From positions 38,243 to 102,242 of the forward strand of contig NZ_LLWQ01000163.1 in the NCBI RefSeq assembly GCF_001447385.1: DNA of 64,000 nt, given 5' to 3'. The notes under the pieces were generated by a model. That model was given only the letters and a program-made list of their open reading frames with translations. It had not been told where the DNA came from and did not search any database. The DNA comes from Paracoccus sp. MKU1. Its GTDB lineage: Bacteria > Pseudomonadota > Alphaproteobacteria > Rhodobacterales > Rhodobacteraceae. A program made the position numbers and the translations under genes. Shown here one piece after another: positions 1-9,744 of this stretch. Positions within the stretch are counted from its first letter, which is position 1, and each line of letters opens with the position of its first letter.

Positions 1-1225
1 ATTGCGCACCGGGCAGGTCCGGCGTCGCCATGGCGGGATCGGGATGGATCAGCAGGATCTGGTAAAGCGCTACCCAGCCCTGCTCGAAGGCCAGCGCGCA
101 GCCGGCCAGATACAGCCGATAGGCCTGCAACACCTCGGCCGCGCGGTCGGGCGGCATGGAGCGCGCCAGAACCCGCTCGGCTTCGGGGAGCTTCGCCTCC
201 AGCGCGTCGGACCAGGCCCAGAGCGTGCGGGCGTAATGCGGCCGCAGATTCTCGGTATCGACCATTTCCAGCCCGGCCTGGGACAGGCTGCGAATCGCCT
301 GGCTGACATGGATCAGCTCGCCGCCCGGGAAGATGTATTTCTCGATGAAATCGCCCAGGCCGCCAGCGACCATCGCATCGTCCAGCCCCGAGGCGGCGAT
401 GCCGTGATTCAGCGCCAGCCCGCCAGGCCGCAGCAGCCGGCGCAGGGTCTCGCAATAGGTGCCCATCCTGGCGCGCCCGACATGTTCGAACATGCCGACC
501 GAAGCGAGCTTGTCGAAGGGCCGGTCGGGCACCAGGTCGCGATAGTCGCACAGCCGGATGCGCACCCGATCGCCCAGACCCTCGTCGGCGATGATCCGGC
601 TGACATGGTCGAACTGGTTCTGCGACAGGGTGATGCCGGTGGCATCGACGCCGTAATGGCGCGCCGCATGCAGCAAGAGCCCGCCCCAGCCGGCGCCGAT
701 ATCGACGAAGCGCTCGCCCGGGCGCAGGTCCAGCTTGCGGCAGATCAGGTCCAGCTTGGCCTCCTGCGCCTGCGCCAGCGTCATCTGCGGCTTGGCGAAA
801 TAGGCGCAGGAATAGACCCGGCGCGGATCGAGCCAGAGCGCATAGAACTCGTCCGAGACGTCGTAATGCGCGCGGATCTGCCTTGCATCGCGGCTGCGGC
901 TGTGGTGCAGCACAGAGAGCAGATGATAGAACAGCCGCTGCCAGGGCTTGGGCGTGATCGGCTGGCCATCCCCGGGCACCAGGGCGGCGACGACCCGCAT
1001 CAGGTCGCGCATCGAGCCCTCGATCCGGGCGCGGCCGCGGACGATCTCGTCCCCCAGCCGGCCCAGCCGGGCCGAGGCCAGCGGCGCCAGCGCGGCCATG
1101 TCCTTGAAGGCGATGGTCACGCGTGCATCGGGCGGGCCCAGTTGCCGTCCCGAGGGCAGGCGGACGGCCAGCGGCACGTCGAGTCGTTGCAGTTTCCGTT
1201 CGATCAGAGCTTCCAGAGCCGGCAT
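1..1225 (-). CDS. cfa: Cyclopropane-fatty-acyl-phospholipid synthase, 3' end outside window
   Basis: Transfers a methylene group from S-adenosylmethionine to double bonds of membrane phospholipid acyl chains. Read on the minus strand from the ATG at 1225, the protein starts MPALEALIERKLQRLDV and stays open to the window edge (about 408 residues seen; the family is about 380-420). The SAM-binding loop VDIGAGWGGLLLHA is clear near residue 180, followed by the family stretches TGITLSQNQ and GMFEHVG. The N-terminal segment with ARVTIAFKD and a helical region before YDVSDEFYALWLDP is also typical. The stop codon lies outside the window. Identification is firm; the start is the only ATG in frame at the right place. 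Confidence 0.93.
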   Translation of the reverse strand, partial: MPALEALIERKLQRLDVPLAVRLPSGRQLGPPDARVTIAFKDMAALAPLASARLGRLGDEIVRGRARIEGSMRDLMRVVAALVPGDGQPITPKPWQRLFYHLLSVLHHSRSRDARQIRAHYDVSDEFYALWLDPRRVYSCAYFAKPQMTLAQAQEAKLDLICRKLDLRPGERFVDIGAGWGGLLLHAARHYGVDATGITLSQNQFDHVSRIIADEGLGDRVRIRLCDYRDLVPDRPFDKLASVGMFEHVGRARMGTYCETLRRLLRPGGLALNHGIAASGLDDAMVAGGLGDFIEKYIFPGGELIHVSQAIRSLSQAGLEMVDTENLRPHYARTLWAWSDALEAKLPEAERVLARSMPPDRAAEVLQAYRLYLAGCALAFEQGWVALYQILLIHPDPAMATPDLPGAQ

Positions 1226-1420
1226 GATTACCTCACGCTTGGCTGGCCGCGATTCGGGGGATTGTGGTTGCGACGCGCGGCAGCTTGTTCCTGACGACTG
1301 TCCCGGACATGGCAGCCGGGGCAACTCCGATTGCCATACTAGCGCCAATTCCCGGAAAATGGCCAGAGGCGGGGTGAACGATCTGCTTCAGGTTGATTGA
1401 AGGCCGGGGCCGAAAAGCCG

Positions 1421-1442
1421 AAAGCGGCCCGAAGGCCGCTTT
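1421..1442 (-). terminator. Terminator hairpin downstream of tRNA-Gly
   Basis: A perfect 9-bp stem, AAAGCGGCC with GGCCGCTTT, closes a CGAA (TTCG on the minus strand) tetraloop at 1430-1433. It lies about 25 bases past the 3' end of the minus-strand tRNA-Gly and is followed by short T runs. It could also stop read-through on the plus strand. Confidence 0.7.
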
Positions 1443-1467
1443 TCGCTTGATCCCGAAGGAAGAATTT

Positions 1468-1542
1468 TGGAGCGGGCGATGAGATTCGAACTCACGACCC
1501 TTACCTTGGCAAGGTAATGCTCTACCCCTGAGCTACGCCCGC
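1468..1542 (-). tRNA. tRNA-Gly (anticodon GCC)
   Basis: A 75-nt cloverleaf on the minus strand, including an encoded CCA end. The acceptor stem GCGGGCG/CGCCCGC is perfect. The anticodon stem TTACC/GGTAA encloses TTGCCAA, giving anticodon GCC for GGC/GGU glycine codons. The T-loop TTCGAAT is standard. Confidence 0.97.
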
Positions 1543-1580
1543 GCTCCGTCCCGATGGCGCTTCGCCTTCGGTGAGGCGTC

Positions 1581-1608
1581 ATTTATGGGAGCGCGCCGGG
1601 GGGTGCAA
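1581..1608 (-). promoter_or_regulatory. Putative promoter of tRNA-Gly
   Basis: On the minus strand a -35 TTGCAC (1608-1603) and a -10 ATAAAT (1586-1581) are separated by 16 bases. This would start transcription about 30 bases before the mature tRNA 5' end. By eye only. Confidence 0.5.
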
Positions 1609-1742
1609 GGGGAAAAATCGCGCCTTCGGGAAAATTTTCGCCGCGACGCCGGGGCAGGGCGAAACTGCCCACGGGCAGGGTCCAGACAGGCTTGACCGGG
1701 CCTTGCGCATGGCGAAACCTGCCGGCCAGACAGGGGGTGCCG

Positions 1743-2363
1743 ATGAAACCATCCGACCAGCTTTCCGAATTCGTCCGCCGGGCCATGGCGCAGGGCGGCG
1801 ACCGCGACGGCATCGCCCGGGCGCTGGCCCATGCCGGCTGGTCCGCGCCCGAGATCGACGAGGCGCTGGGCGGCTGGGAGGCGGTCCCCGGCCTGCCGCC
1901 GGTGCCGCGCCCGCGACCCTATGCCTCGGCGCAGGAGGCGCTGCTTTACGGCCTGCTGTTCCTGTCCTTGGGCATGATCGGCTGGCATGTCTGCGAGCTG
2001 GGCATGGCGCTGATCGACCGGCTGCTCCCCGACCCGGCCGACAGGCCCTATTACGGGCCGGGCAGCTCGATGCGCTGGTCCATCGCCTCGCTGATCGCCT
2101 TCGTGCCGCTGTTTCTGCTCCTCAACCGCAGGGTGGCGCGGATGAGCCTGGGCGATGCCGGGCGGCGGCGGTCGCTGGTGCGCAAATGGTTCGCCTCGCT
2201 GACGCTGCTGGTGGTGGCGCTGGTGTTCCTGGCGGATGGCATCTACGTCATCTACACGCTGCTCAATGGCGATCTGACCGCGCGTTTCGCTGCCAAGGCC
2301 GCGCTGGTGGCCGGGGTCGCAGGGCTGGTCTTTGCCTATTACCGGGACGAGCTGAATGATTAA
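1743..2363 (+). CDS. DUF5671-like multi-pass membrane protein
   Basis: Protein of 206 aa. An N-terminal soluble helical segment (MKPSDQLSEFVRRAMAQGGD, with SAPEIDEALGGW) is followed by a proline-rich linker and four hydrophobic segments near residues 65-85, 112-130, 150-170 and 183-200. The pattern LLYGLLFLSLGMIGW plus SMRWSIASLIAF matches the DUF5671 family as I remember it; its function is unknown. I chose the ATG at 1743 because a GGGGG-type ribosome site precedes it; an upstream in-frame ATG at 1692 lacks one. It overlaps the next gene by 8 bases, so the two are probably made together. Confidence 0.75.
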   Translation: MKPSDQLSEFVRRAMAQGGDRDGIARALAHAGWSAPEIDEALGGWEAVPGLPPVPRPRPYASAQEALLYGLLFLSLGMIGWHVCELGMALIDRLLPDPADRPYYGPGSSMRWSIASLIAFVPLFLLLNRRVARMSLGDAGRRRSLVRKWFASLTLLVVALVFLADGIYVIYTLLNGDLTARFAAKAALVAGVAGLVFAYYRDELND

Positions 2364-2790
2364 GGGCTGGGCCACCATCGCCATCGCGCTGCTGGCTGCG
2401 GTCGCCGTCGTCGCCGGGCTGGCGCTGACCGGCGGCCCCGGCCATGCCCGCAAGGAGCGCCGCGACCGCGAGCGCGAAAGCGACCTGGCCGATCTCGGCC
2501 GGCTGGTGGTCTGCCTGGCGCGCGAGAACGGCGACCGCCTGCCCGAGGCGCTGGAGACCACGCCGCCCTGCGACTGGCAGGTGCGGCTGGCCGATCCCTT
2601 CACAGGCGTGCCCTATCGCTACGAAGTGACCGGGCCGCGCAGCTATCGGCTTTGCGCCGGGTTCGAATTGCCGCCGCGCCGTTCGCCCGGGCTGGCCGAG
2701 CGCGATGAGACGGGTTGCAGCGCGCGCAGCTTCATCCCGGCCGGGCCGCAGCGGCCGGGGGCAGGGGCGACGATTCCCTATCGCGACTAG
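2356..2790 (+). CDS. Hypothetical single-pass exported protein paired with the DUF5671 protein
   Basis: Protein of 144 aa with one N-terminal membrane segment (MIKGWATIAIALLAAVAVVAG), then a charged helix (KERRDRERESDLADLGRL) and a compact domain with three cysteines (VVCLA, PPCDWQV, RLCAGFEL) and a late cysteine in DETGCSARSF. It probably faces the periplasm, where cysteines could pair. The start overlaps the end of the DUF5671 gene, and the stop runs 4 bases into the convergent GNAT gene. I do not recognise a named family; partnership with the upstream membrane protein is inferred from the overlap. Confidence 0.7.
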   Translation: MIKGWATIAIALLAAVAVVAGLALTGGPGHARKERRDRERESDLADLGRLVVCLARENGDRLPEALETTPPCDWQVRLADPFTGVPYRYEVTGPRSYRLCAGFELPPRRSPGLAERDETGCSARSFIPAGPQRPGAGATIPYRD

Positions 2791-3239
2791 GCCAGCGGCT
2801 TTTCCATGTAGATCCGGTGTAGCCCGGCTTCGTGCACGCGGCAGGTCTCGGCATAGCCCAGCCGGGCATAGATCGCCTGATTCTCGATCATCGCGACATG
2901 GGTGTAGAGTCGCAGCCGGGGCAGGCACAGCGCGCGGGCGCGGGCCTCGGCGAAATCCATCAGCCGGCGGCCAAGCCCCAGCCCCTGCGCGGCGGGCGAG
3001 ACGGCGACATTCTCGACCAGCAGCGCATCGGATTGCGGGACCAGCACGATCAGGCCCAGCAGCGCGCCGTCCCGTTCCAGCAGATGCGTCCGGCCGGCGG
3101 CAATGCACGCGGCATGGTCGTCCAGCATCGGCCCCGGCTTGCGGCCGATGCGGGCGATGTAATGGCCATAGGCGTTGTCCACCAGTTCCCTGACCCTGGC
3201 CAGATCGCCGGCCGTGGCGAGGCGCATGTCGCTGTCCAT
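2787..3239 (-). CDS. GNAT family N-acetyltransferase
   Basis: Protein of 150 aa. The acetyl-CoA binding motif is visible in VENVAVSPAAQGLGLGRRLM (motif A, Q-x-x-G-x-G) near residues 80-100. A later IYARLGYAETCRVHEAGLHR segment is the usual C-terminal GNAT strand and helix. The N-terminal MRLATAGDLARVRELVDNAY is the family's first strand and helix. The start at 3239 (MDSDMRL) fits the domain; an upstream ATG at 3278 would add an arginine-rich tail unlike the family. The substrate cannot be told. The 3' end overlaps the convergent gene by 4 bases. Confidence 0.85.
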   Translation of the reverse strand: MDSDMRLATAGDLARVRELVDNAYGHYIARIGRKPGPMLDDHAACIAAGRTHLLERDGALLGLIVLVPQSDALLVENVAVSPAAQGLGLGRRLMDFAEARARALCLPRLRLYTHVAMIENQAIYARLGYAETCRVHEAGLHRIYMEKPLA

Positions 3240-3298
3240 CCCGTCCCCTCCCGTCCGGCGCAGTCTGCGCCCGGGCAAAGGGGGCGGGCAAGGGCGTG

Positions 3299-4648
3299 TC
3301 AGCCCGGCAGGCCCGCCAGCGGGCGCGACAGGCTCTCGGGCGCCAGCGCTGCCGAAAGAAAGCGCGGCAGGCCCCCGGACAGCCGGGTGAAATCCTCGGG
3401 CGGAGTCAGGGTCGGATCGGCCTCGACCAGCAGCTCCAGCCCCTGCGCCTCGCCATCGCCGCGAATGGTGATGTTGAACCCGTCGCCCGGCCCGTTCGAC
3501 AGCACATGCCGCGCGGTCTCGCAGCCGGCGAAGCGCGCCTCGTCAAAGGGCAGCACGTTGATCAGCGGCGAGAAGAAGAAGCGGCTGCGCGGCTCCATGC
3601 CGTAATCCTCGGCGATCTGCTCGATGCGATAGCGGCCATGGCGGCGCAGCTTGCGCAGCCGCGCGCCCAGCCGGTCCAGCGCCCCGGCCAGCGGTTCGTC
3701 CGGGTGCAGGGTCACGTCCAGCGGCAGAATGTTCACCACCAGCGCCGGGACCGAGACGGCGACGCTGCCCATGCGGCTCATATAGGGCAGCCAGACCGGC
3801 ATGGCGATGCGGCCCCGGTCCTCGGCCAGCCGCTCGGCCGAGCCGTCGCGCAGATGCAGCGCCGCCCAGGCGGCGCAAAGCACCGTCAGCAGGTCCGGCC
3901 AGCCCATGCCGACCTCCTGCGCCTGCCGCATCAGCGCGGGGCGCAGCGCCGACAGGTCATGCGCGGCGCAAAGCGCCTCCGCGGGATAGTCCTCGGACCC
4001 CTTGCGCAGCACCTTGGGGCGCGGCTCGGCGGCCAGCACCTCGGCCCAATGCCGCCCATCGGCGGCGTGGCGCGGGCTGGCGCGATAGTCGGTCTCCTCG
4101 TTCAGATAATCGGCCAGCGGGCGCAGCGGCTGGCCCGGATCCGCGCCCTCGGCCAGAGCGGCGTAAAGCTGGGCGCAGCGCCGTTCGATCAGGCCCATGG
4201 CATAGCCGTCCAGCGCGATGTGATGGCCGCGGTTGAACCACAGGCAATGCCCCTCGGCCAGCCGGATCAGCCATTGCGCCGCGATGGGCTGGTCCAGCAG
4301 GTCCAGCGCCGCGTCCACATCGGCCTGCATCAGCGCAAAGGCATGCTCGCGCGCATCGGTGCGGTCCGACAGGTCGAGATGGCGCAGCGCGGGGCGGCGC
4401 GCGGGATCGACCCGCTGCACCGGCCGGCCATCGGCACCCAGGCTGAAGCGCAGCGCCATGATGTCGGTCTCGGCGATGGTGGCCGTTATGGCGCGGGCCA
4501 GCGCCCCGGGATCCGCGACCCCGCGCAATTCGATGGCATGGGCGACGGTCGAGACCGCCTCGCCGGGATGGAACCGGAACTCTTCCCAGAAATCCAGCTG
4601 GGCCAGCGTCAGGGGCAGCCACAGCCCCTCGGCGTGATGATGCGTCAT
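3299..4648 (-). CDS. Free-standing NRPS condensation-domain protein (VibH-like candidate)
   Basis: Protein of 449 aa that is a single condensation domain with no adenylation or carrier domain. The N-terminus WLPLTLAQLDFWEEFRF matches the C1 motif, and the catalytic HHxxxDG appears as GHHIALDGYAMGLI near residue 145. The family joins a carrier-bound acyl group to an amine. Stand-alone copies such as VibH of Vibrio cholerae join DHB held on a carrier to a free polyamine. Here it sits back-to-back with the DHB-activating genes, so an amide synthase for a DHB-polyamine siderophore is the best inference. I chose the ATG at 4648 because GGAGAGG precedes it by 5 bases. Direct proof of substrate is absent. 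Confidence 0.85.
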   Translation of the reverse strand: MTHHHAEGLWLPLTLAQLDFWEEFRFHPGEAVSTVAHAIELRGVADPGALARAITATIAETDIMALRFSLGADGRPVQRVDPARRPALRHLDLSDRTDAREHAFALMQADVDAALDLLDQPIAAQWLIRLAEGHCLWFNRGHHIALDGYAMGLIERRCAQLYAALAEGADPGQPLRPLADYLNEETDYRASPRHAADGRHWAEVLAAEPRPKVLRKGSEDYPAEALCAAHDLSALRPALMRQAQEVGMGWPDLLTVLCAAWAALHLRDGSAERLAEDRGRIAMPVWLPYMSRMGSVAVSVPALVVNILPLDVTLHPDEPLAGALDRLGARLRKLRRHGRYRIEQIAEDYGMEPRSRFFFSPLINVLPFDEARFAGCETARHVLSNGPGDGFNITIRGDGEAQGLELLVEADPTLTPPEDFTRLSGGLPRFLSAALAPESLSRPLAGLPG

Positions 4649-4767
4649 GAAATCCTCTCCCATGCGGGAGTTTGGCGATCTGAACGAGAGAGTGCTGGCT
4701 TGGTTGCAACCCGGGGGCGGCGGCTGGCTTGCTTCGAGAGAGAAAGCGGGATAAAAATACTCAACTA

Positions 4768-4781
4768 TTGACGCCCGTCAA
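4768..4781. promoter_or_regulatory. Perfect palindrome between divergent siderophore genes; possible operator
   Basis: TTGACG-CC-CGTCAA is an exact inverted repeat with 6-base arms. Each arm can be read as a -35 box, one on each strand. On the minus strand TTGACG is followed after 16 bases by TATTTT, a plausible -10 for the condensation-domain gene. The plus-strand -10 for entE is not obvious. A repressor bound here could act on both directions; which one (iron-responsive Fur, Irr or RirA type) cannot be said, as the site does not look like the usual boxes. Confidence 0.35.
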
Positions 4782-4845
4782 GGTGCCGCAGGTGCCTTGT
4801 GCGGGTTGTTGCCAGCCGGAATAGCCGTCCAAAAGCAGGTGTCCC

Positions 4846-6465
<1,620 letters not shown>

Positions 6466-6476
6466 AAGGACCAATG

Positions 6477-6719
6477 ATGGATATTGCCGAAAAGACCGAT
6501 CTCAGCCCCGAATGGCTGGCCGCCCGCGTGCAGAAGATGATCGAGGACGAATGCGAGATCGAGCCGGGCGAGAACCTCGTCCTTTACGGGCTCGATTCGA
6601 TCGCGGTGATGACCTTTTCGTCCGAACTGAAGCAGATGGGCATCGAGGCCAGCTTCGAGGAGCTGGCCCGCGAGCCGACGCTGGACAATTGGTGGGCGCT
6701 GATCGCGTCCCGGATGTGA
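6477..6719 (+). CDS. Stand-alone aryl carrier protein
   Basis: Protein of 80 aa forming one phosphopantetheine carrier domain. The attachment serine lies in LYGLDSIAVM near residue 40, with helices LAARVQKMIEDE before it and SFEELAREPTLDNWW after it. In enterobactin and vibriobactin systems this domain is fused to isochorismatase (EntB, VibB). Here it is its own gene directly after entE, while the isochorismatase is encoded separately at 7519-8175. It should hold DHB after EntE loads it. Two ATGs stand side by side (6474, 6477) behind AAAGGA, and either may be used. Confidence 0.9.
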   Translation: MDIAEKTDLSPEWLAARVQKMIEDECEIEPGENLVLYGLDSIAVMTFSSELKQMGIEASFEELAREPTLDNWWALIASRM

Positions 6720-6757
6720 ATGACCGGCCGGCCGTGACGGGCCGGCCGTGAAGCGGG

Positions 6758-7528
6758 TCAGGCGCGCAGGGTCGCGCCGCCGTCGACGTAAAGGTCGGCC
6801 ATGGTGACATGGCCCGCCTGGTCCGACAGCATGAACATCACCGCGCCGGCGATGTCCTCGGGCGTCGCCAGCTTCTTCAGCGGGATGCCGGTGCGATAGG
6901 CTTCCAGGCTGCCCTCGATCACCGCGCGCTCGCCGGCGCCGCCGTCCTCGGTCCACATACCGGTCTGCATGGGCGTCAGGGTCGAGCCCGGCGCCACGAT
7001 GTTGCAGCGCACGCCTTGCGCCGCCAGTTCTAGTCCCAGGCAGCGGACCAGCATGGTCGCCGCCGCCTTGGACGCGGCATAGACGCCCATGTTCGTGCGC
7101 GGAATCCCCGCCGCGTTCGAGCTGACCGCGACGATGGCGCCGCCGCCGTTCCGCACCATGGCCCGGCCAAAGGCGCGGGTGACATGGAAGGTGCCGCGGG
7201 CGTTCACGCCGATCACCCGCTCCCATTCCTCGGGCGTGAGATCCAGCAGCGGCCCGATGGCCAGCACGCCGGCCGCATGGACGCCAAGCGCCAGCGGGCC
7301 ATGCGCGGCCTCGACTTCGGTCACCAGGGCCTCGACGGCATCGCCGTCGCGCACGTCCAGCGCCCGGTTCTCGGCGCCCGCGACCGGGTTCGCGGCCAGC
7401 GCCGATTCGGTATCGCTGGCGACGACCTTCGCGCCGGCGTCCAGCAGCGCGGCGACCACGGCCCGGCCGATGCCGCCGGCCGCGCCGGTGACGATGGCGG
7501 TCCGGCCCTCGAATCCGGTCAGGCGCAT
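6758..7528 (-). CDS. entA: 2,3-dihydro-2,3-dihydroxybenzoate dehydrogenase (SDR)
   Basis: Protein of 256 aa that oxidises 2,3-dihydro-DHB to DHB with NAD+. The Rossmann motif TGAAGGIG sits near residue 15, and the catalytic tyrosine and lysine are in YAASKAA near residue 145. The C-terminal DGGATLRA is typical of short-chain dehydrogenases. The family is generic, but position decides the role: it is third in an entC-isochorismatase-entA operon and starts 10 bases inside the isochorismatase gene. The ATG at 7528 begins the domain directly ([15 protein letters not shown]); upstream in-frame sequence is unlike the family. Confidence 0.9.
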   Translation of the reverse strand: MRLTGFEGRTAIVTGAAGGIGRAVVAALLDAGAKVVASDTESALAANPVAGAENRALDVRDGDAVEALVTEVEAAHGPLALGVHAAGVLAIGPLLDLTPEEWERVIGVNARGTFHVTRAFGRAMVRNGGGAIVAVSSNAAGIPRTNMGVYAASKAAATMLVRCLGLELAAQGVRCNIVAPGSTLTPMQTGMWTEDGGAGERAVIEGSLEAYRTGIPLKKLATPEDIAGAVMFMLSDQAGHVTMADLYVDGGATLRA

Positions 7529-8175
7529 GACTTCACCTCTTGCGCTTCCAGCGCGTTCAGCGCCTGCCGGGTGGACAGCGGCACGCCGCAAGTGGCGGCG
7601 ATCCATTCCATGGCCATGTCCTGCTTCTCGCGCGAGAAATCGGCCTGCGCATCGGCCACGGCAAAGGCCTCGATGTCGCGCTGGAACGCCTCGACGGCGG
7701 TGGCGAGGCAGCCGATATGGGCATAGACGCCGCAGATCATCAGCTGGTCGCGGCCGCGCGCGCGCATCAGATGTTCCAGGTTCGACCGCTGGAAGGCGCT
7801 GTAGCGGTGCTTGACCAGCACGATGTCGCCCGTCGCCGGGGCCAGTTCGGGCAGGATCTCCTCATGTTCGGGGGTGGCGCTCATCCCCGGCCCCCAGAGA
7901 TCGGCCTGAAGCCCGCGATCCGGGCGGAACTGGTTGCCCTTCTGCGCGGTATAGAAGACCGGCACGCCCGCCGCCCGCGCCGCATGGATCAGCCGCGCGA
8001 TATTGCCGACCACCGGCGCCAGCGGCGCACCTTCGGGATAGATGCGGCAGAAATAGCGCTGCATGTCATGGACCAGCAGCGCCAGACGGTCGCGCCGGGG
8101 CTGCCAGGGGCCGCGGGCCTCGGGCAGCTCGGCCTCGGTCGGGGGGGCGTATGGGGCGATGCCGGGCAGGGCCAT
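7519..8175 (-). CDS. entB: Isochorismatase (EntB/DhbB type without carrier domain)
   Basis: Protein of 218 aa. It cleaves the enol-pyruvate from isochorismate to give 2,3-dihydro-DHB. The active-site strand LLVHDMQRYFCRIYPEG and the loop GVYAHIGCLATAVEAFQRD match EntB closely. The protein ends after the hydrolase domain: the aryl carrier domain that completes EntB in E. coli is missing and is found as its own gene at 6477. The start overlaps the entC stop by one base (TGATG), and its end overlaps entA, so translation is coupled through the operon. Confidence 0.93.
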   Translation of the reverse strand: MALPGIAPYAPPTEAELPEARGPWQPRRDRLALLVHDMQRYFCRIYPEGAPLAPVVGNIARLIHAARAAGVPVFYTAQKGNQFRPDRGLQADLWGPGMSATPEHEEILPELAPATGDIVLVKHRYSAFQRSNLEHLMRARGRDQLMICGVYAHIGCLATAVEAFQRDIEAFAVADAQADFSREKQDMAMEWIAATCGVPLSTRQALNALEAQEVKSCA

Positions 8176-9380
8176 CAGGTCTCTCCGTTGCAGGGCACGC
8201 CCTGAAGCGCCGCGTCCTGCGGCAGGCCCAGGGCGGCCAGAAGCGCGCCGAACTTGGCGCCGGTCTCGGCGGCCTCGGCCATCGGGTCCGAGCCGGGGAC
8301 GATCCCCGCGCCCGCGTATAGCCGCGCCTGCCGGCCGCTGATCTCGGCGCAGCGGATGGCGACATGCCAGGCGCCGTCGCCGCTTGCGTCGCACCAGCCG
8401 ACCGCGCCGGCATAGAAATCCCGCGCCAGGGGTTCAAGGGCCTTGATGAAGCCCGCCGCCCGCGCCATCGGCACGCCGCAGACCGCTGGCGTCGGATGCA
8501 GCGCCGAGGCCAGCACGACCGAGGGCGTGCCCTCGTCCTTCAGCCGGCCCTCGATCCGCGTGCCCAGATGCCACATGCTGCGGGTCGAGGTGATGCAGGT
8601 GCCCTCGGGGCAGCCCAGCTCGCGGCAATAGGGCGCCAGCGTGTCCAGGATCGACTCGACCACCAGCGCATGCTCGCGGTGGTCCTTGGCCGAGCCGGAC
8701 AGCGCCTCGGCGGCGGCGCGGTCGGTGACCGGATCGGCCAGCCGGCGTGCCGAGCCCGCCAGCGGATGCGAGGCGATGCGCCGGCCCTGTTTCTCGACCA
8801 GCAGTTCGGGCGTGGCGCCGCACAGCGCGCGGCCCTGCGGATGGTTCGGCCCGGTGGGCAGCGCCACGCGAAAGGCAGTCACGCTGCGGTCGGCGCGCAG
8901 CCGCGCCATCAGCGCCTCGACCGGAATCGGCGCGGTGGATTCGACCAGCAGCGTGCGCGCCAGCACGATTTTTTCCAGCGCATTCCGGCTGCCCGCCTCT
9001 TCGGCCATGATGCCAAGCGCGCGCGCCACGGCGCCGGCATAATCGCCCGCGGCGGGCTCGGCCGCCAGGCGCCAGCCCGGCAGCGGCAGGCCCTGCGGCG
9101 CGATGCCGGTCGGTGCGGGCGCCTCGCTGCGCCGGCATTGCCACAGGCAGTCCTCGTCCTCGCGGTCGAAGGGCAGGGCGCCGCCGATCATCTCGCCCGG
9201 CGCGGCCGCGGCAAGGGCCGCCGCCACCCGCGTCTCCAGCGTCGCGGCATTTCCGGGGGCGATCTGCCGCGCGGGGCCTCGGCCCAGGATACGCCCCGAA
9301 GGGCCGTCGAAACCGAACAGAACCGGATCAGGCACAGGCGACGCCGTGTTCTTCGGCGCCTCGGACAGGCGGATGTTCAT
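8175..9380 (-). CDS. entC: Isochorismate synthase
   Basis: Protein of 401 aa converting chorismate to isochorismate, the first step to DHB. The chorismate-binding domain fills the C-terminal two-thirds. Conserved stretches are LEKIVLARTL, LCGATPELLVEK, ASHPLAGSARR, KDHREHALVVE, HLGTRIEGRL and HPTPAVCGVPM, and the final YAGAGIVPGSDP. Length and motifs fit EntC/DhbC/MenF; the following isochorismatase and entA genes point to EntC rather than MenF. It is first in the three-gene minus-strand operon. The 364-base region upstream shows no recognisable iron box by eye. Confidence 0.94.
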   Translation of the reverse strand: MNIRLSEAPKNTASPVPDPVLFGFDGPSGRILGRGPARQIAPGNAATLETRVAAALAAAAPGEMIGGALPFDREDEDCLWQCRRSEAPAPTGIAPQGLPLPGWRLAAEPAAGDYAGAVARALGIMAEEAGSRNALEKIVLARTLLVESTAPIPVEALMARLRADRSVTAFRVALPTGPNHPQGRALCGATPELLVEKQGRRIASHPLAGSARRLADPVTDRAAAEALSGSAKDHREHALVVESILDTLAPYCRELGCPEGTCITSTRSMWHLGTRIEGRLKDEGTPSVVLASALHPTPAVCGVPMARAAGFIKALEPLARDFYAGAVGWCDASGDGAWHVAIRCAEISGRQARLYAGAGIVPGSDPMAEAAETGAKFGALLAALGLPQDAALQGVPCNGET

Positions 9381-9744
9381 GATGCATCTCGTTTTTCAAA
9401 GAAATTTCGTCCCCGATCCCGGTGGCGGCCCGCGACGATGAACATGGCGCGGGTTGCGCAGGCATGGATGATGCTGCGATCAGATATCCGGGGCAGAGCT
9501 CTCCTGCGCAGGGTTAGGCAACTGATGTCTCGGGTGGCGGACCGCCGCGATCCCCAAGGGGTGCGGCCGGTCGGGTGGGTGTCTGGAAATCCCGCCCCTC
9601 AGCTTCCCGGGCGCAATCTGTCAAAGCACTCCCGGAAAGGCAAGTAAAAAGATCAGGATTATTTCCCGCCGGCGAATTGTCGCAGCCACGGCCCGGCACG
9701 GGGCCGGAACCCGGGGCCGGCCGAGGGGGTTGCGAGGCGTGGCA
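9381..9744. other. Intergenic region between the divergent entC operon and the lipid-kinase gene
   Basis: No gene is recognised in these 364 bases; short open frames are arginine- and proline-rich shadows. It must hold the promoters of the entC operon (minus) and probably of the lipid kinase (plus). A small inverted repeat TTTC-AAA-GAAA sits just upstream of entC at about 9397-9407 but is too short to call an operator. Confidence 0.6.

Noticed and set aside
2..1294. A 430-codon plus-strand frame at the window start
   Set aside because: Antisense shadow of cfa, which is identified by its SAM motif on the other strand.
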